Assembly: GCF_047126315.1 (NCBI RefSeq)
Contig: NZ_CP138953.1
Location: 2,108,001 to 2,172,000 of the forward strand
Source: Shimia sp022448905
GTDB taxonomy: Bacteria; Pseudomonadota; Alphaproteobacteria; Rhodobacterales; Rhodobacteraceae
DNA: 64,000 nt
Direction of reading: 5' to 3'
The notes under the pieces were generated by a model. The model did no database searches. It saw only the letters and a list, made by a program, of their open reading frames with translations, and was not told the DNA's origin. Shown in pieces: positions 49,452 through 58,059 of the stretch (positions within the stretch are counted from its first letter, which is position 1; each line of letters starts with the position of its first letter). The position numbers and the translations under genes are program-made.

Positions 49452-49476
49452 GGCGTCCCGGTGGGGCGCCTTTTTT
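49452..49476 (+). terminator. Rho-independent terminator of clpX
   Basis: GGCGTCCC (49452-49459) pairs with GGGGCGCC (49463-49470) with one G-T mismatch, and is followed by T6. It lies 31 bases after the clpX stop. Confidence 0.85.
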
Positions 49477-49566
49477 GTTTTGGGGGCCGCTGCACCAAGA
49501 TTGATCTAATACGCTTTCGCCGCCAGCTTTGGCGCATCTCAACCTTTATGAGCCGCGCCGTTTCGG

Positions 49567-50301
49567 TTATCGGTTTTCTTCCATGGCCACGTGCGACAAA
49601 AACTCATTTTCAACCGCGTGGTGGGCAACCAAAAACCACTCCGTACCAATGCCGTCTTTTACGCGGTGTTCTTGGAATGCTCTGTGAAGAAGAGTTTCAA
49701 GCGCGGAAGAGTCGGCGGTCTTAAACACGTTGCGTAAAACAGGTCTGCCTGGATTGGCGGTGCCATATTGGTCAAGTACTCGACTGGCGACTGACCCAAG
49801 CTCACTGCTCAAGTGTTTACCAATTTTTGTGTAGGGAATGTCCAAAGTGTCTAGCAAGCTGTCTGTATAGACATAGACTGCTTCGCGGCCTTCGCCCAAA
49901 ACTGAGCACTGATCCAAAAGTTCGTCGAGCATTATCGCGCGGCGCGCGTTGCTGCCGAACTCGTATTCAAGCGCGGCTGCATTTTGCAGTTTATCCTTGC
50001 TCTTGCTCCAATTGCTTAAGGTGTCAGTTTCCTCGTCGAAGTGGACAACCTTTGCCTTTTTGAAACCATAATGAATCAAGCAGATAATAGCTGCTTCTCG
50101 CAGGTCGCCCGTCCACCCTTTGCCATCATCAAAGAAGACGGCTGCTCCGAGCTGGGTCTTGTACCGGTCGATAGCCTCGCGCCTGCTCGATGGCGGGTTG
50201 TCGTTAAGAACATCCGAGACAATGGCCTGTGAAACCTGTCGTTGTAGCGGTCTCATCTCTCTGAGAATATGGGAGCGCCCTGTCAAAATCTCTGTTGCCA
50301 C
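49567..50301 (-). CDS. Hypothetical protein with GIY-YIG-like (T5orf172/MUG113) C-terminal domain
   Basis: A 244-residue cytoplasmic protein. Residues about 130-230 look like a GIY-YIG nuclease of the T5orf172 type: AVYVYTDSLLDTLDIPYTKIGKH as the GIY...YIG-like start (VYVYT, then YTKIG), a conserved Arg (ASRVLDQYGTANPGRP), NVFKTADSSALETLLHRAFQEHRV and GTEWFLV. The N-terminal 125 residues are not recognised. Codon use is AT-richer than the flanking clpX and ridA genes. It may be a nuclease of a mobile or defence context, but no partner is visible. Confidence 0.6.
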   Translation of the reverse strand: MATEILTGRSHILREMRPLQRQVSQAIVSDVLNDNPPSSRREAIDRYKTQLGAAVFFDDGKGWTGDLREAAIICLIHYGFKKAKVVHFDEETDTLSNWSKSKDKLQNAAALEYEFGSNARRAIMLDELLDQCSVLGEGREAVYVYTDSLLDTLDIPYTKIGKHLSSELGSVASRVLDQYGTANPGRPVLRNVFKTADSSALETLLHRAFQEHRVKDGIGTEWFLVAHHAVENEFLSHVAMEENR

Positions 50302-50500
50302 AATCGAACCTTTCCTATTTTTGTGAGCGTTTAAAATGCGTTATGTAGTAAGTAAAGAAATGCCGCTCGTTTTCGGAGTACGTGGAAACCTTAGAGCTCG
50401 CCGAAATCAAGTGGGGCTTAAGAAGATGTGAGATCCCGGCCATTGACACCGCGGCACCACCGGAGGATGTCTTGGGCAATGCAATACAAGGAGCCTGCGT

Positions 50501-50887
50501 ATGTCTGTCCGTCACATCTCCACCGGATCGCCGTTTGAAGAAAAAATCGGGTATTCCCGCGCGGTTGTGGCCGATGGCTGGGTCTTTGTGGCGGGCACCA
50601 CTGGCTATGATTACGAGACCATGACCATGCCGGAAAGCGTGGCGGATCAATGCCGCAACACGCTCAACACCATTGGCAAGGCACTGGAAGAAGCGGGCAG
50701 CTCGCTCGATGACGTGGTGCGGGTGAATTACATTCTGCCCAATGGTGCGGATTTTGAGAAATGCTGGCCGGTGACCAGCGAGGTCTTTGCCAAGGCCAAA
50801 CCAGCAGCGACGATGATTATTGCCAAGCTGATGGAAGAGGCGATGAAGATCGAGATCGAAGTCACCGCGCGGGTGTCTTCGTCTTAA
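50501..50887 (+). CDS. RidA-family protein
   Basis: A 128-residue YjgF/YER057c/UK114 protein, trimeric, deaminating reactive enamine/imine intermediates of amino-acid metabolism. VADGWVFVAGTTGYDYE, a conserved Asn-Tyr in VVRVNYILPN, and KPAATMIIAKLMEEAMKIEIEV are typical. The usual Arg that binds the carboxylate in classic RidA is not in the expected CR/VR context, so it may belong to another Rid subgroup. Confidence 0.87.
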   Translation: MSVRHISTGSPFEEKIGYSRAVVADGWVFVAGTTGYDYETMTMPESVADQCRNTLNTIGKALEEAGSSLDDVVRVNYILPNGADFEKCWPVTSEVFAKAKPAATMIIAKLMEEAMKIEIEVTARVSSS

Positions 50888-50946
50888 ACTGGAGAAAGCC
50901 CCGGCCAGGGCTTGACGCCATTGTCAGCTGTCCCCAAGTACACGCT

Positions 50947-52050
50947 ATGGTATATCGATGGACTTCCGTGATTGGGGCAGCTTTGCTGGGAATTTGGCCG
51001 CATTGGGGCATGGCGCAGGACGCCTCCGCGTCTGATGTGTTTGCGCGAACGGCGCAGGCGGCCCCGAAGCAAGCGTTTGGGGCAGCATACGCGTTTGACA
51101 ATGACAGGCCGACCATGATGGTTGCAGGGCCGCGCAGTCGAAACGGTGCCGGCGCAGTGACGCCAGATGCACCGTTTCATATTGGCTCCATCAGCAAGAG
51201 TTTCACGGCCGCGTTGCTGATGCAGTTGGCGCAAGAGGGGCGTGTGTCGCTTTCTGCGCCCATTGGCACGTATCTGACCGGGCCCAAGTATGCATTGCAT
51301 CCGACATGGGCGGCGCTGACGCTGGAGCAGTTGTTGAGCCACACCGCGGGCCTGAAGGCCAATGCCTCACTGCGCGAGATGATGCAGCGCCATGCCGAGA
51401 CCCCGTCTGCTGGTCGGCTGCGGGTGTTGTCGGCGCTGTGGCAAGACCCTGTGCCACATCGGGCCGGCAAGATGCGGTATTCAAATCTGGGTTATGTGCT
51501 GGCCGGGATGGTTGCCGAAGAGGTCACGGGGCAGGCCTGGGAAGACCAAATTCAAGCGCGCTTTGGCCGCAAACTGGGCTTGCGCTCGTTGGGCTTTGGG
51601 GCGCCGGATGCGGCAAACGCACCTTTGGGGCATGTTGGGCTTATGGGGGTAAAAAAGCCGCTGGCCCCTGAGGCACGCGAGGCAGACAATCCGGCCTGGA
51701 TGGGGCCTGCGGGCACAATCCACCTCAACATGGCGGATTTGGCGCGGTGGGGGCAGGTCCACTTGCAGGCGTGCAAGGGGAACGCGCCGCAGTTTTTGAG
51801 GGCGGAAAATTGCCAGCGGCTCTGGGCTCCGGTGTCCAAGATGTACGGGTTGGGTTGGATTGTTGAACAGCCGAAGGGGCTGGTTCCAAAACGGTGGCAC
51901 AATGGGTCCAACAATCGGTGGTTTGCGGTCCTCGCAGTCTATCCCAAGCACAATCTTGTGGTCGCCACAGCGTCAAATCATGCCACTGGCCAGCGTGTAA
52001 CCAAGCTGGAAGATAAACTGGCGCGTGCCTTGGTCGCAGCACCACGCTAG
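50947..52050 (+). CDS. Serine hydrolase of the beta-lactamase / penicillin-binding fold
   Basis: A 367-residue exported protein (signal peptide to about residue 24, GMAQ). The catalytic Ser-Lys pair lies in GSISKSFTAAL (SISK) and the second motif in YSNLGYVLAGMV (Tyr-x-Asn). HNGSNNRWFAVLAVYP supplies the third strand motif, with HNG in place of KTG. This belongs to the class C beta-lactamase-related hydrolases, which include esterases and peptidases; it is not evidence for antibiotic resistance. ATG at 50947, since earlier codons overlap ridA. Confidence 0.83.
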   Translation: MVYRWTSVIGAALLGIWPHWGMAQDASASDVFARTAQAAPKQAFGAAYAFDNDRPTMMVAGPRSRNGAGAVTPDAPFHIGSISKSFTAALLMQLAQEGRVSLSAPIGTYLTGPKYALHPTWAALTLEQLLSHTAGLKANASLREMMQRHAETPSAGRLRVLSALWQDPVPHRAGKMRYSNLGYVLAGMVAEEVTGQAWEDQIQARFGRKLGLRSLGFGAPDAANAPLGHVGLMGVKKPLAPEAREADNPAWMGPAGTIHLNMADLARWGQVHLQACKGNAPQFLRAENCQRLWAPVSKMYGLGWIVEQPKGLVPKRWHNGSNNRWFAVLAVYPKHNLVVATASNHATGQRVTKLEDKLARALVAAPR

Positions 52051-52115
52051 CGCTTGTGTCCGGCAGGGGGCTCGCCCATACCTGCGGTTGATTTTGCGAC
52101 AGGAGAGCGGGCCTC

Positions 52116-53009
52116 ATGACGTCCCATATTGCCACCGACCGCGCGGCCAATCGGCTGGGCGCTGTGTTCATGGTTGCGGCCATGGCGGGGTTTGCCGTGG
52201 AGGATGCCTTCCTCAAGGCGGCGGCGCAGAGCTTGCCAATTGCGCAGGTGATGGTTCTGTTTGGGGCCGGCGGTGCAATGGTGTTTGCTCTGTGGCTGCG
52301 GGCCAAATCGCAGCCCTTGGCACCGAAAGAGGTGGTGTCGCGCCCGATGCAGGTGCGGGTGGTGTTTGAGATAGTTGGGCGCCTGTTTTTCACGCTGTCA
52401 CTGGCACTTACGCCATTAAGTTCGACTACGGTGATCTTGCAGGCCACGCCATTGGTGGTGGTGGCTTTTGCCGCGCTGGTGCTGGGTGAGCAGGTCGGCT
52501 GGAGGCGTTGGTTGGCGATTGTGATTGGTCTGGCGGGCGTGGTGCTGATTGTGCGGCCCGGTGGGGACAGCTTTAGCTGGCTGTCGCTCTTGGCGGTGGC
52601 CGGGATGCTGGGCTTTGCCGGACGGGATTTGGCGAGCCGGGCGGCGCCGGCGAGCCTGAGCACCGCTGTTTTGGGGCTTTATGGGTTTCTGGCCATTGTG
52701 GTGGCGGGTGCGGTTTATGGAATGATCTGGGAGCAGGTGCCGTTTCACACACCGCCGCCTATGGCACTGCTGTCTGTGGTTGGGGCCGTGGCCTGCGGCG
52801 TGTTTGCCTATAGCGCGTTGATGCGGGCGATGCGCACTGGAGAGGTCTCAGCGGTGACGCCGTTTCGCTACTCGCGTCTGCTGTTTGGCGTGGCCCTTGG
52901 CGTGGTGATGTTTGGCGAGCGGTTGGACAGCTATATGCTGATCGGCAGCGCGTTGATTGTGCTTTCAGGCTTGGTGATCATGTGGCGCAGCCGTCCCGCA
53001 GCTTCGTAG
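52116..53009 (+). CDS. DMT-superfamily (EamA) permease
   Basis: A 297-residue membrane protein with ten predicted helices in two EamA repeats (about 10-140 and 150-290). Features include LTPLSSTTVILQATPLVVVAFA, seen as STTVILQATPLVV, and AVTPFRYSRLLFGVALG. Such permeases usually export amino acids or related metabolites; the substrate is unknown. Start ATG at 52116 with AGGAGAG upstream. Confidence 0.87.
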   Translation: MTSHIATDRAANRLGAVFMVAAMAGFAVEDAFLKAAAQSLPIAQVMVLFGAGGAMVFALWLRAKSQPLAPKEVVSRPMQVRVVFEIVGRLFFTLSLALTPLSSTTVILQATPLVVVAFAALVLGEQVGWRRWLAIVIGLAGVVLIVRPGGDSFSWLSLLAVAGMLGFAGRDLASRAAPASLSTAVLGLYGFLAIVVAGAVYGMIWEQVPFHTPPPMALLSVVGAVACGVFAYSALMRAMRTGEVSAVTPFRYSRLLFGVALGVVMFGERLDSYMLIGSALIVLSGLVIMWRSRPAAS

Positions 53010-53200
53010 GGCTACGGATGGTTGACCCATGGGCGGTCTTGTCCTAGCGTCCGGCGCAGGGCTGGCGCGGCCCGCTGTCCGCACGCGATTTTCGCGAAGG
53101 TGAACGCGCCCCATGAGACCGCCAAACTTTTGTCTGAGGCGCATCAAGAGGCAACGCGGAGGCTGACATTGGATGGGCTGACAGCAAAAGGACAGGCGCA

Positions 53201-53740
53201 ATGCGCGATTTTCGTGATGCCAAATCGATGGCAAAATCCCTAAGAACAGCTTTGGCAGAAACAGGTGTGGACGTGTCCCACTCTACGGCACTGGAGTTGG
53301 TGGCAAAGCAATTTGATCTGCCGGACTGGAATGTTCTGTCGGCGAAGATCGCTGAGGCCGGTGCCGCGGTGAACATCCGCCCGGCCATCCCCATTATTCG
53401 CAGTTTTGATGAGTCCAAGGCGCGGGAGTTTTACATCGATTACCTAGGGTTCACGGTCGATTGGGAGCATCGACACGAGGAGGGGTTGCCATTGTATATG
53501 CAGGTGTCGCGCAGCGACTGCCTGTTGCACATCAGCGGGCATCACAATGATGCGACACCCGGGGGGCGTAGCTTTGTGCCGATGCACCGGATTGAAGACT
53601 TCCACAAAGAGTTGCAGAGCCGGGACTATCCCAATCTGAACCCGGGGCTGGAGAGTATGCCCTGGGGGGCGCAGGTGACAGTATCTGACCCGTTTGGCAA
53701 CAAATTGACCTTCTGTGAGCAGCGCTCCGGCAACGGCTGA
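53201..53740 (+). CDS. Glyoxalase-superfamily (bleomycin-resistance-like) protein
   Basis: A 179-residue protein. The first 60 residues contain a helical segment seen in a group of proteins with a glyoxalase-related domain (STALELVAKQFDLPDWNVLSA). The rest is one VOC domain (IIRSFDESKAREFYIDYLGF, then VSDPFGNKLTFCE). Bleomycin-binding proteins are related, but function here is unknown. Monocistronic. Confidence 0.8.
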   Translation: MRDFRDAKSMAKSLRTALAETGVDVSHSTALELVAKQFDLPDWNVLSAKIAEAGAAVNIRPAIPIIRSFDESKAREFYIDYLGFTVDWEHRHEEGLPLYMQVSRSDCLLHISGHHNDATPGGRSFVPMHRIEDFHKELQSRDYPNLNPGLESMPWGAQVTVSDPFGNKLTFCEQRSGNG

Positions 53741-53842
53741 TTGTGACTTCTTCAGTGGCGACAACCTCGCACCTGCGCGGTTCCGCCACTGGACCTTTGC
53801 AGACAAATAGTCCATATGAGGGAAGAATTTGCGGAGATACCT

Positions 53843-54232
53843 ATGGGCATTCTGAGCACGATCAACAACGTTTTGACCTGGTGGAACGGCGGTACGCTGA
53901 ACACCAAGCTGTTTACAGCGCGCAAAGGCGTAAAAATGGGCGAAGACGAGCAAGGCAACGTCTACTATCGCACCGAAAATGATTCCAAGCGCTGGGTGAT
54001 TTTCAACGGCGAAGTGGAAGCGAGCCGTGTGAGTGCTGATTGGCATGGTTGGTTGCACCGGACCTTTGACGAGGTGCCAAGCCAGAAACCGCTCAAGCAC
54101 AAAGAGTGGGAAATTCCGCATCAGGAAAACGTGACCGGGACCGCGCTGGCCTATGCGCCTGCGGGCACCATTCGCGCGCAAGGTAAGGCGCCGGTGGAAC
54201 GGTCTGACTATGAGGCATGGAGCCCCGAGTAA
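53843..54232 (+). CDS. NDUFA12-family complex I accessory protein
   Basis: A 129-residue homologue of the mitochondrial NDUFA12 (B17.2) accessory subunit of NADH:ubiquinone oxidoreductase, found in alphaproteobacteria. Family hallmarks are TWWNGGTLNTKLFTARKG, VYYRTEN, RWVIFNGEVEASRVSADWHGWLH (given in part: SADWHGWLH) and the Pro-rich end. ATG at 53843 preferred to 53816. It begins the conserved NDUFA12-mlaD-DUF2155 cluster. Confidence 0.92.
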   Translation: MGILSTINNVLTWWNGGTLNTKLFTARKGVKMGEDEQGNVYYRTENDSKRWVIFNGEVEASRVSADWHGWLHRTFDEVPSQKPLKHKEWEIPHQENVTGTALAYAPAGTIRAQGKAPVERSDYEAWSPE

Positions 54233-54237
54233 GTTTT

Positions 54238-54687
54238 ATGTCCGCCGTACGTACAGAGACATTTGTCGGTGCCGCCGTGGTGGCTTTGGCTGCCGGGTTC
54301 ATGCTTTACAGCGCGCAGTTTGCCTCCGTGGGGCAGAGCGGTGGCGGTTATGGGCTCAACGCGTCCTTCCGTTCGATTGAGGGCGTCAGCGTGGGCACGG
54401 ATGTGCGGCTCGCTGGTGTGAAGATTGGCACAGTAACCGACATTCAGCTTGATCCTCAGACCTTCCGTGCATTGACCACCTTTAGTGTGCTGGATGGTAT
54501 CGCGTTGCCGGATGACAGCGCCGTGGTGATTTCGTCTGAAGGCCTGTTGGGTGGGAATTTTGTGGAAATTCTGCCAGGTGGCTCGCCGTTTAATTTTGAA
54601 GCCGGAGACGAGATCGAGGATACGCAGAGTTCGGTGAGCCTGATTTCGCTGCTTCTGAAGTTTGTGAGCGGTGGTGACGATGACTAA
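54238..54687 (+). CDS. mlaD: MlaD-family lipid-transport protein
   Basis: A 149-residue protein with one N-terminal anchor helix (about 8-25) and an MCE domain (LNASFRSIEGVSVGTDVRLAGVKIGTV). It is the periplasmic lipid-binding component of the Mla system that moves phospholipids between membranes. The ATPase and permease genes are not adjacent, as is usual in this group. Start ATG at 54238 chosen; the ATG at 54217 lies within the NDUFA12 gene. Confidence 0.9.
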   Translation: MSAVRTETFVGAAVVALAAGFMLYSAQFASVGQSGGGYGLNASFRSIEGVSVGTDVRLAGVKIGTVTDIQLDPQTFRALTTFSVLDGIALPDDSAVVISSEGLLGGNFVEILPGGSPFNFEAGDEIEDTQSSVSLISLLLKFVSGGDDD

Positions 54688-55177
54688 GTGGGCAACCTTG
54701 GCTGCGGCAACACTGCTGCCGGCGATGGCACAGGCGCAGGACATCCAGATCGAGATGCTGGAGATCGAGCCGCTCAAATATGAGACGCTGGATATTCCGC
54801 TGGGCGATGTCAAAAGCGAGAGCGTGGTCGCTGCCACGGTGGGCAAGGGTGCGTTGCTGCGGGGGCTGGACAAGCTGACCGGGCAGGTGGCGGACTTTGA
54901 ATTGGATAACGGCTATTCGGTGAACTTTGGCACGTTGCGCGTGGATATGGCGCAATGCCGACATCCGAGCGAAAACCCAAATGGCGATGCCTTTGCCTTT
55001 ATCTCGGTCTATGAGGAGCAGGGCTCGGGTGCCAATGTGTTCCAGGGCTGGATGGTGGCGTCATCTCCCGCGCTAAGTGCGCTGGATCATGCCCGCTATG
55101 ACGTTTGGGTTTTGCGCTGCACGGGCTTGGCTCAGGTGGACGCGGAGAGCACCTCTGAGGGTGACGGCAACGAGTGA
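54680..55177 (+). CDS. DUF2155 periplasmic protein
   Basis: A 165-residue protein with a signal peptide (to about residue 19, AQAQ). The DUF2155 core (GALLRGLDKLTGQVADFELDNG, seen as RGLDKLTGQVADFEL; then CRHPSENP and YDVWVLRC) has two conserved cysteines. Function unknown; it recurs beside mlaD and NDUFA12 in alphaproteobacteria. It overlaps mlaD by eight bases, and its 3' end overlaps the convergent aat gene by 46 bases. Confidence 0.87.
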   Translation: MTKWATLAAATLLPAMAQAQDIQIEMLEIEPLKYETLDIPLGDVKSESVVAATVGKGALLRGLDKLTGQVADFELDNGYSVNFGTLRVDMAQCRHPSENPNGDAFAFISVYEEQGSGANVFQGWMVASSPALSALDHARYDVWVLRCTGLAQVDAESTSEGDGNE

Positions 55178-55758
55178 GCCGTGATGTCGGCGTCATGCCG
55201 CAGCGCCCATGTTAGCATCTTGTGATAGTCCGCACGCGGGATTTCGATCGCCCCCAATGAGATCAGGTGATCGGTCACAAACTGTGTGTCAAACAGCGTA
55301 AAACCACAGCGGCGCAGGTGCTCGATCAGATAGGCCAGGGCTATTTTGGACGCATCCGTTCTGCGGGAGAACATGCTCTCGCCAAAGAAGGCCCCACCAA
55401 GGGTTACGCCGTAGACGCCCCCCACCAACTCATCGCGATCCCAGACCTCCAATGAGTGGGCCTCTCCGCGTGCGTGCAGCGCCATGTAGAGGGCGTGAAT
55501 TTGCGCGTTGATCCACGTCTCATCGCGGTCGGCGCAGCCTTCCAGCACGCCTTCGAAGTCCGCGTTGAGCGAGACTGCGTAGCCGCCACGACGGATGCGC
55601 TTGGCGAGGCTGCGGGAGATGTGGAAGCTGTCGAGAGGGAAGATGCCGCGGCGGATCGGGTCCACCCAAAAGATGTCCGGGTCGTCGCGGTTTTCGGACA
55701 TGGGGAAGACTCCCATGCCATAGGCGCGCATCAAAAGGTCCGGTGTGACCTCACTCAT
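55132..55758 (-). CDS. aat: Leucyl/phenylalanyl-tRNA-protein transferase
   Basis: A 208-residue enzyme that adds Leu or Phe to N-terminal Arg/Lys of proteins, marking them for ClpS-ClpAP. It starts with the family's LLMRAYGMGVFPMSENRDD; VDPIRRGIFPLDSFHISRSL, GGVYGVTLGGAFFGESMFSR and FTLFDTQFVTDHLISLGA follow. Length typical. It lies immediately after accC on the same strand, 19 bases downstream. Confidence 0.93.
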   Translation of the reverse strand: MSEVTPDLLMRAYGMGVFPMSENRDDPDIFWVDPIRRGIFPLDSFHISRSLAKRIRRGGYAVSLNADFEGVLEGCADRDETWINAQIHALYMALHARGEAHSLEVWDRDELVGGVYGVTLGGAFFGESMFSRRTDASKIALAYLIEHLRRCGFTLFDTQFVTDHLISLGAIEIPRADYHKMLTWALRHDADITAHSLPSPSEVLSAST

Positions 55759-55777
55759 GATGCGCGCCCAAGCAGGA

Positions 55778-57130
55778 TTAGCCCTCAGCCATGTTGGCTT
55801 CGAGCCATTTCTCCAACCAGTGAATGTTGTATTCGCCGGTGTGGATGTCTTTTTCCTGAAGCAGGGCGTGGAACAGCGGCGTCGTGGTGTCGATGCCGTC
55901 GATGATCAGCTCACCCAAGGCCCGGTCCAGACGCGCCAGCGCCTCGGCCCGGTCACGACCATGCACAATCAGCTTGCCGATCAAGCTGTCGTAGTAAGGC
56001 GGGATGTTGTAGCCGTCATAGAGCGCGCTATCCATCCGCACGCCTAGACCACCGGGCGCGTGATACGCGGTGATCTTACCGGGACGCGGGGCGAACTCTG
56101 GCAGTTTCTCAGCGTTGATGCGAACCTCAATGGCGTGGCCGTTGATTTCCAACTCATCTTGCTCAAAGGACATGTCCAGACCGGCCGCGACGCGGATTTG
56201 CTCGCGCACGAGGTCGACACCAAAGATGCCTTCGGTCACCGGGTGTTCCACCTGAAGACGGGTGTTCATTTCGATGAAATAGAATTCGCCGTTTTCATAG
56301 AGGAACTCGATGGTGCCCGCGCCGATGTAGTTGATTTTGGCAACCGCATCCGCACAGACCTTACCGATCTTGGCACGCTCTTCCGGAGTGATGGAGGGGC
56401 CGGGGGCCTCTTCAAAGACCTTCTGGTGACGCCGCTGCAAGGAGCAATCGCGCTCGCCCAGGTGCACCGCTTTGCCTTTGCCGTCCCCAAAGACCTGAAT
56501 CTCGATGTGGCGCGGTGTGGTGAGGTACTTCTCGATGTAGACCTCATCGTTGCCAAAGGCAGCTTTGCCTTCCGCACGGGCGGTCATAAACGCGCTTTCC
56601 ATGTCGGCAGCCGTCTGGGCCACTTTCATGCCGCGACCACCACCACCGGCGGTGGCTTTGATGATCACCGGATAGCCCATCTCTTCGCCAAGCTTCTTGG
56701 CGGTTGCAAGATCAGGCACGCCACCATCAGAACCCGGCACGCAGGGCACGCCGAGTTTGATCATGGTGTCTTTGGCGGTGATTTTATCGCCCATGATGCG
56801 GATGTGTTCCGCAGTTGGGCCGATGAAGGTCAGGCCGTGGTCTTCGATGATCTGCACGAAGTTGGCGTTTTCGCTGAGGAAGCCGTAGCCCGGGTGGATC
56901 GCTTGCGCGCCGGTGACTTCGCAGGCGGCGATGATGGCCGCCATGTTCAGGTAACTGTCGGTGCCGGGGGGCGGGCCGATGCAGATGGCCTCATCCGCCA
57001 TGCGCACGTGCATCGCGTCGGCGTCCGCAGTGGAGTGCACCGCAACCGATTTGATGCCCATTTCGCGGCACGCACGGATCACGCGCAGGGCGATCTCTCC
57101 GCGGTTTGCGATCAGGATTTTGTCAAACAT
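55778..57130 (-). CDS. accC: Acetyl-CoA carboxylase biotin carboxylase subunit
   Basis: A 450-residue ATP-grasp enzyme that carboxylates biotin on AccB. It starts FDKILIANRGEIALRVIRAC; the glycine-rich ATP loop is KATAGGGGRGMKVAQ, the substrate site EMNTRLQVEHPVTE. Full length. It follows accB with a nine-base gap, the universal order, and supplies malonyl-CoA for fatty acid synthesis. Confidence 0.97.
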   Translation of the reverse strand: MFDKILIANRGEIALRVIRACREMGIKSVAVHSTADADAMHVRMADEAICIGPPPGTDSYLNMAAIIAACEVTGAQAIHPGYGFLSENANFVQIIEDHGLTFIGPTAEHIRIMGDKITAKDTMIKLGVPCVPGSDGGVPDLATAKKLGEEMGYPVIIKATAGGGGRGMKVAQTAADMESAFMTARAEGKAAFGNDEVYIEKYLTTPRHIEIQVFGDGKGKAVHLGERDCSLQRRHQKVFEEAPGPSITPEERAKIGKVCADAVAKINYIGAGTIEFLYENGEFYFIEMNTRLQVEHPVTEGIFGVDLVREQIRVAAGLDMSFEQDELEINGHAIEVRINAEKLPEFAPRPGKITAYHAPGGLGVRMDSALYDGYNIPPYYDSLIGKLIVHGRDRAEALARLDRALGELIIDGIDTTTPLFHALLQEKDIHTGEYNIHWLEKWLEANMAEG

Positions 57131-57139
57131 GAGAACGCC

Positions 57140-57643
57140 TTACTCGATGATCGCCAGCGGTGCGCCATATTCCACGGTGTCGCCGTCGCCCACCAGAATG
57201 CGCTTCACGGTGCCGGATTTTGGCGCCGGGATGTGGTTCATGGTTTTCATGGCTTCCACGATCAGCAGGGTGTCGCCCTCAGATACGGTCTGGCCCACGG
57301 TGGCGAACGGTGCGGCGCCTGGCTCTGGTGCGAGATACACGGTGCCAACCATTGGCGAGGTCACTGCGCCTGGGTGGCTGGCAGGATCGTCCTCAGAAGC
57401 GGCCGGTGCGGCAGCAGGCGCTGCGGCTGGTGCGGCGGCGGCAGGTGCTGGCGCGGCGGCTGGGGCTGCAACGGCCGCAGGTGCGGCGGCAACTACTTGC
57501 GTCTGGCGGCTGACACGGACGTTCAGGCTGTCGTCTTCGCCATACTCGCGCATCACTTCCAGTTCGGTCAGGTCGTTTTCGCGCAGCAGCTCTGCCAAAG
57601 CAGAAATAAAGGCCACATCAGAGTCGTGATTTTTTTTGCTCAT
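57140..57643 (-). CDS. accB: Biotin carboxyl carrier protein
   Basis: A 167-residue protein with an N-terminal helical region, an Ala/Pro-rich linker (about 60-95) and a C-terminal biotinyl domain with the modified Lys in VEAMKTMNHI. It shuttles carboxyl-biotin between AccC and the carboxyltransferase. ATG at 57643, reading MSKKNHDSDVAFISALAELL. Confidence 0.96.
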   Translation of the reverse strand: MSKKNHDSDVAFISALAELLRENDLTELEVMREYGEDDSLNVRVSRQTQVVAAAPAAVAAPAAAPAPAAAAPAAAPAAAPAASEDDPASHPGAVTSPMVGTVYLAPEPGAAPFATVGQTVSEGDTLLIVEAMKTMNHIPAPKSGTVKRILVGDGDTVEYGAPLAIIE

Positions 57644-57791
57644 TTTCCGTTTCTATCCCCTACGCGCTTAAGCGCTGTTGAGTCTTATTGGTTTCCCCTG
57701 CGGCGCTTATAGAGAAAAAGCTGCCCCTAGGAAAGCTGAACTGGGGTTCAGATGGGGGGAAATGGACGGAGTTTCCAGCCCTGAAAGTCGA

Positions 57792-58059
57792 TTAGGCTCT
57801 GGCCCCACTCCTTTTGCACGACAGGTTTGGCAGATTTTCTGTCTGACAACGAACGATGGCGCTGGGATAGTGGTTCTATCTCAAGGCATTGCGAGGACGT
57901 CAGGCGGCAAATCTGCCAAATCCTACGGACGCCAAATCCGCGTCATCTCAGAGGCTTGGCCCGCTTGAAAATAGCTCCACTATTGTCGGCGCGTGCCAAA
58001 CCACTGATATTTTGCGGATTTGACGCCTGATGTACAAAAGGAGTGGGGCCAGAGCCTAA
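57792..58059. mobile_element. MITE-like element with 25-bp terminal inverted repeats
   Basis: The first 25 bases (57792-57816) and last 25 bases (58035-58059) are perfect reverse complements, with further matches beyond one mismatch. The ends share TA as a possible target duplication (TA-GGCTCTGG ... CCAGAGCC-TA). The 218-base interior has no gene, but has a second perfect 12-bp inverted repeat, TTTGGCAGATTT (57826-57837) / AAATCTGCCAAA (57909-57920), and GGTTTGGCA again inverted at 57994-58002. Short length, long ends and no coding are typical of non-autonomous elements. It lies between accB and the LuxR gene and spans most of that 412-bp gap. Confidence 0.75.

Noticed and set aside
50947..52050. 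An antibiotic-resistance beta-lactamase
   Set aside because: It has the SxxK and YxN motifs but HNG instead of the KTG usual in class C enzymes, and the wider family includes esterases and peptidases. Resistance cannot be claimed.
56060..57712. A 550-codon open frame antisense to accC and accB
   Set aside because: It mirrors the codon bias of the two certain genes on the other strand, has low-complexity composition rich in His, Gly and Asp, and matches no family.
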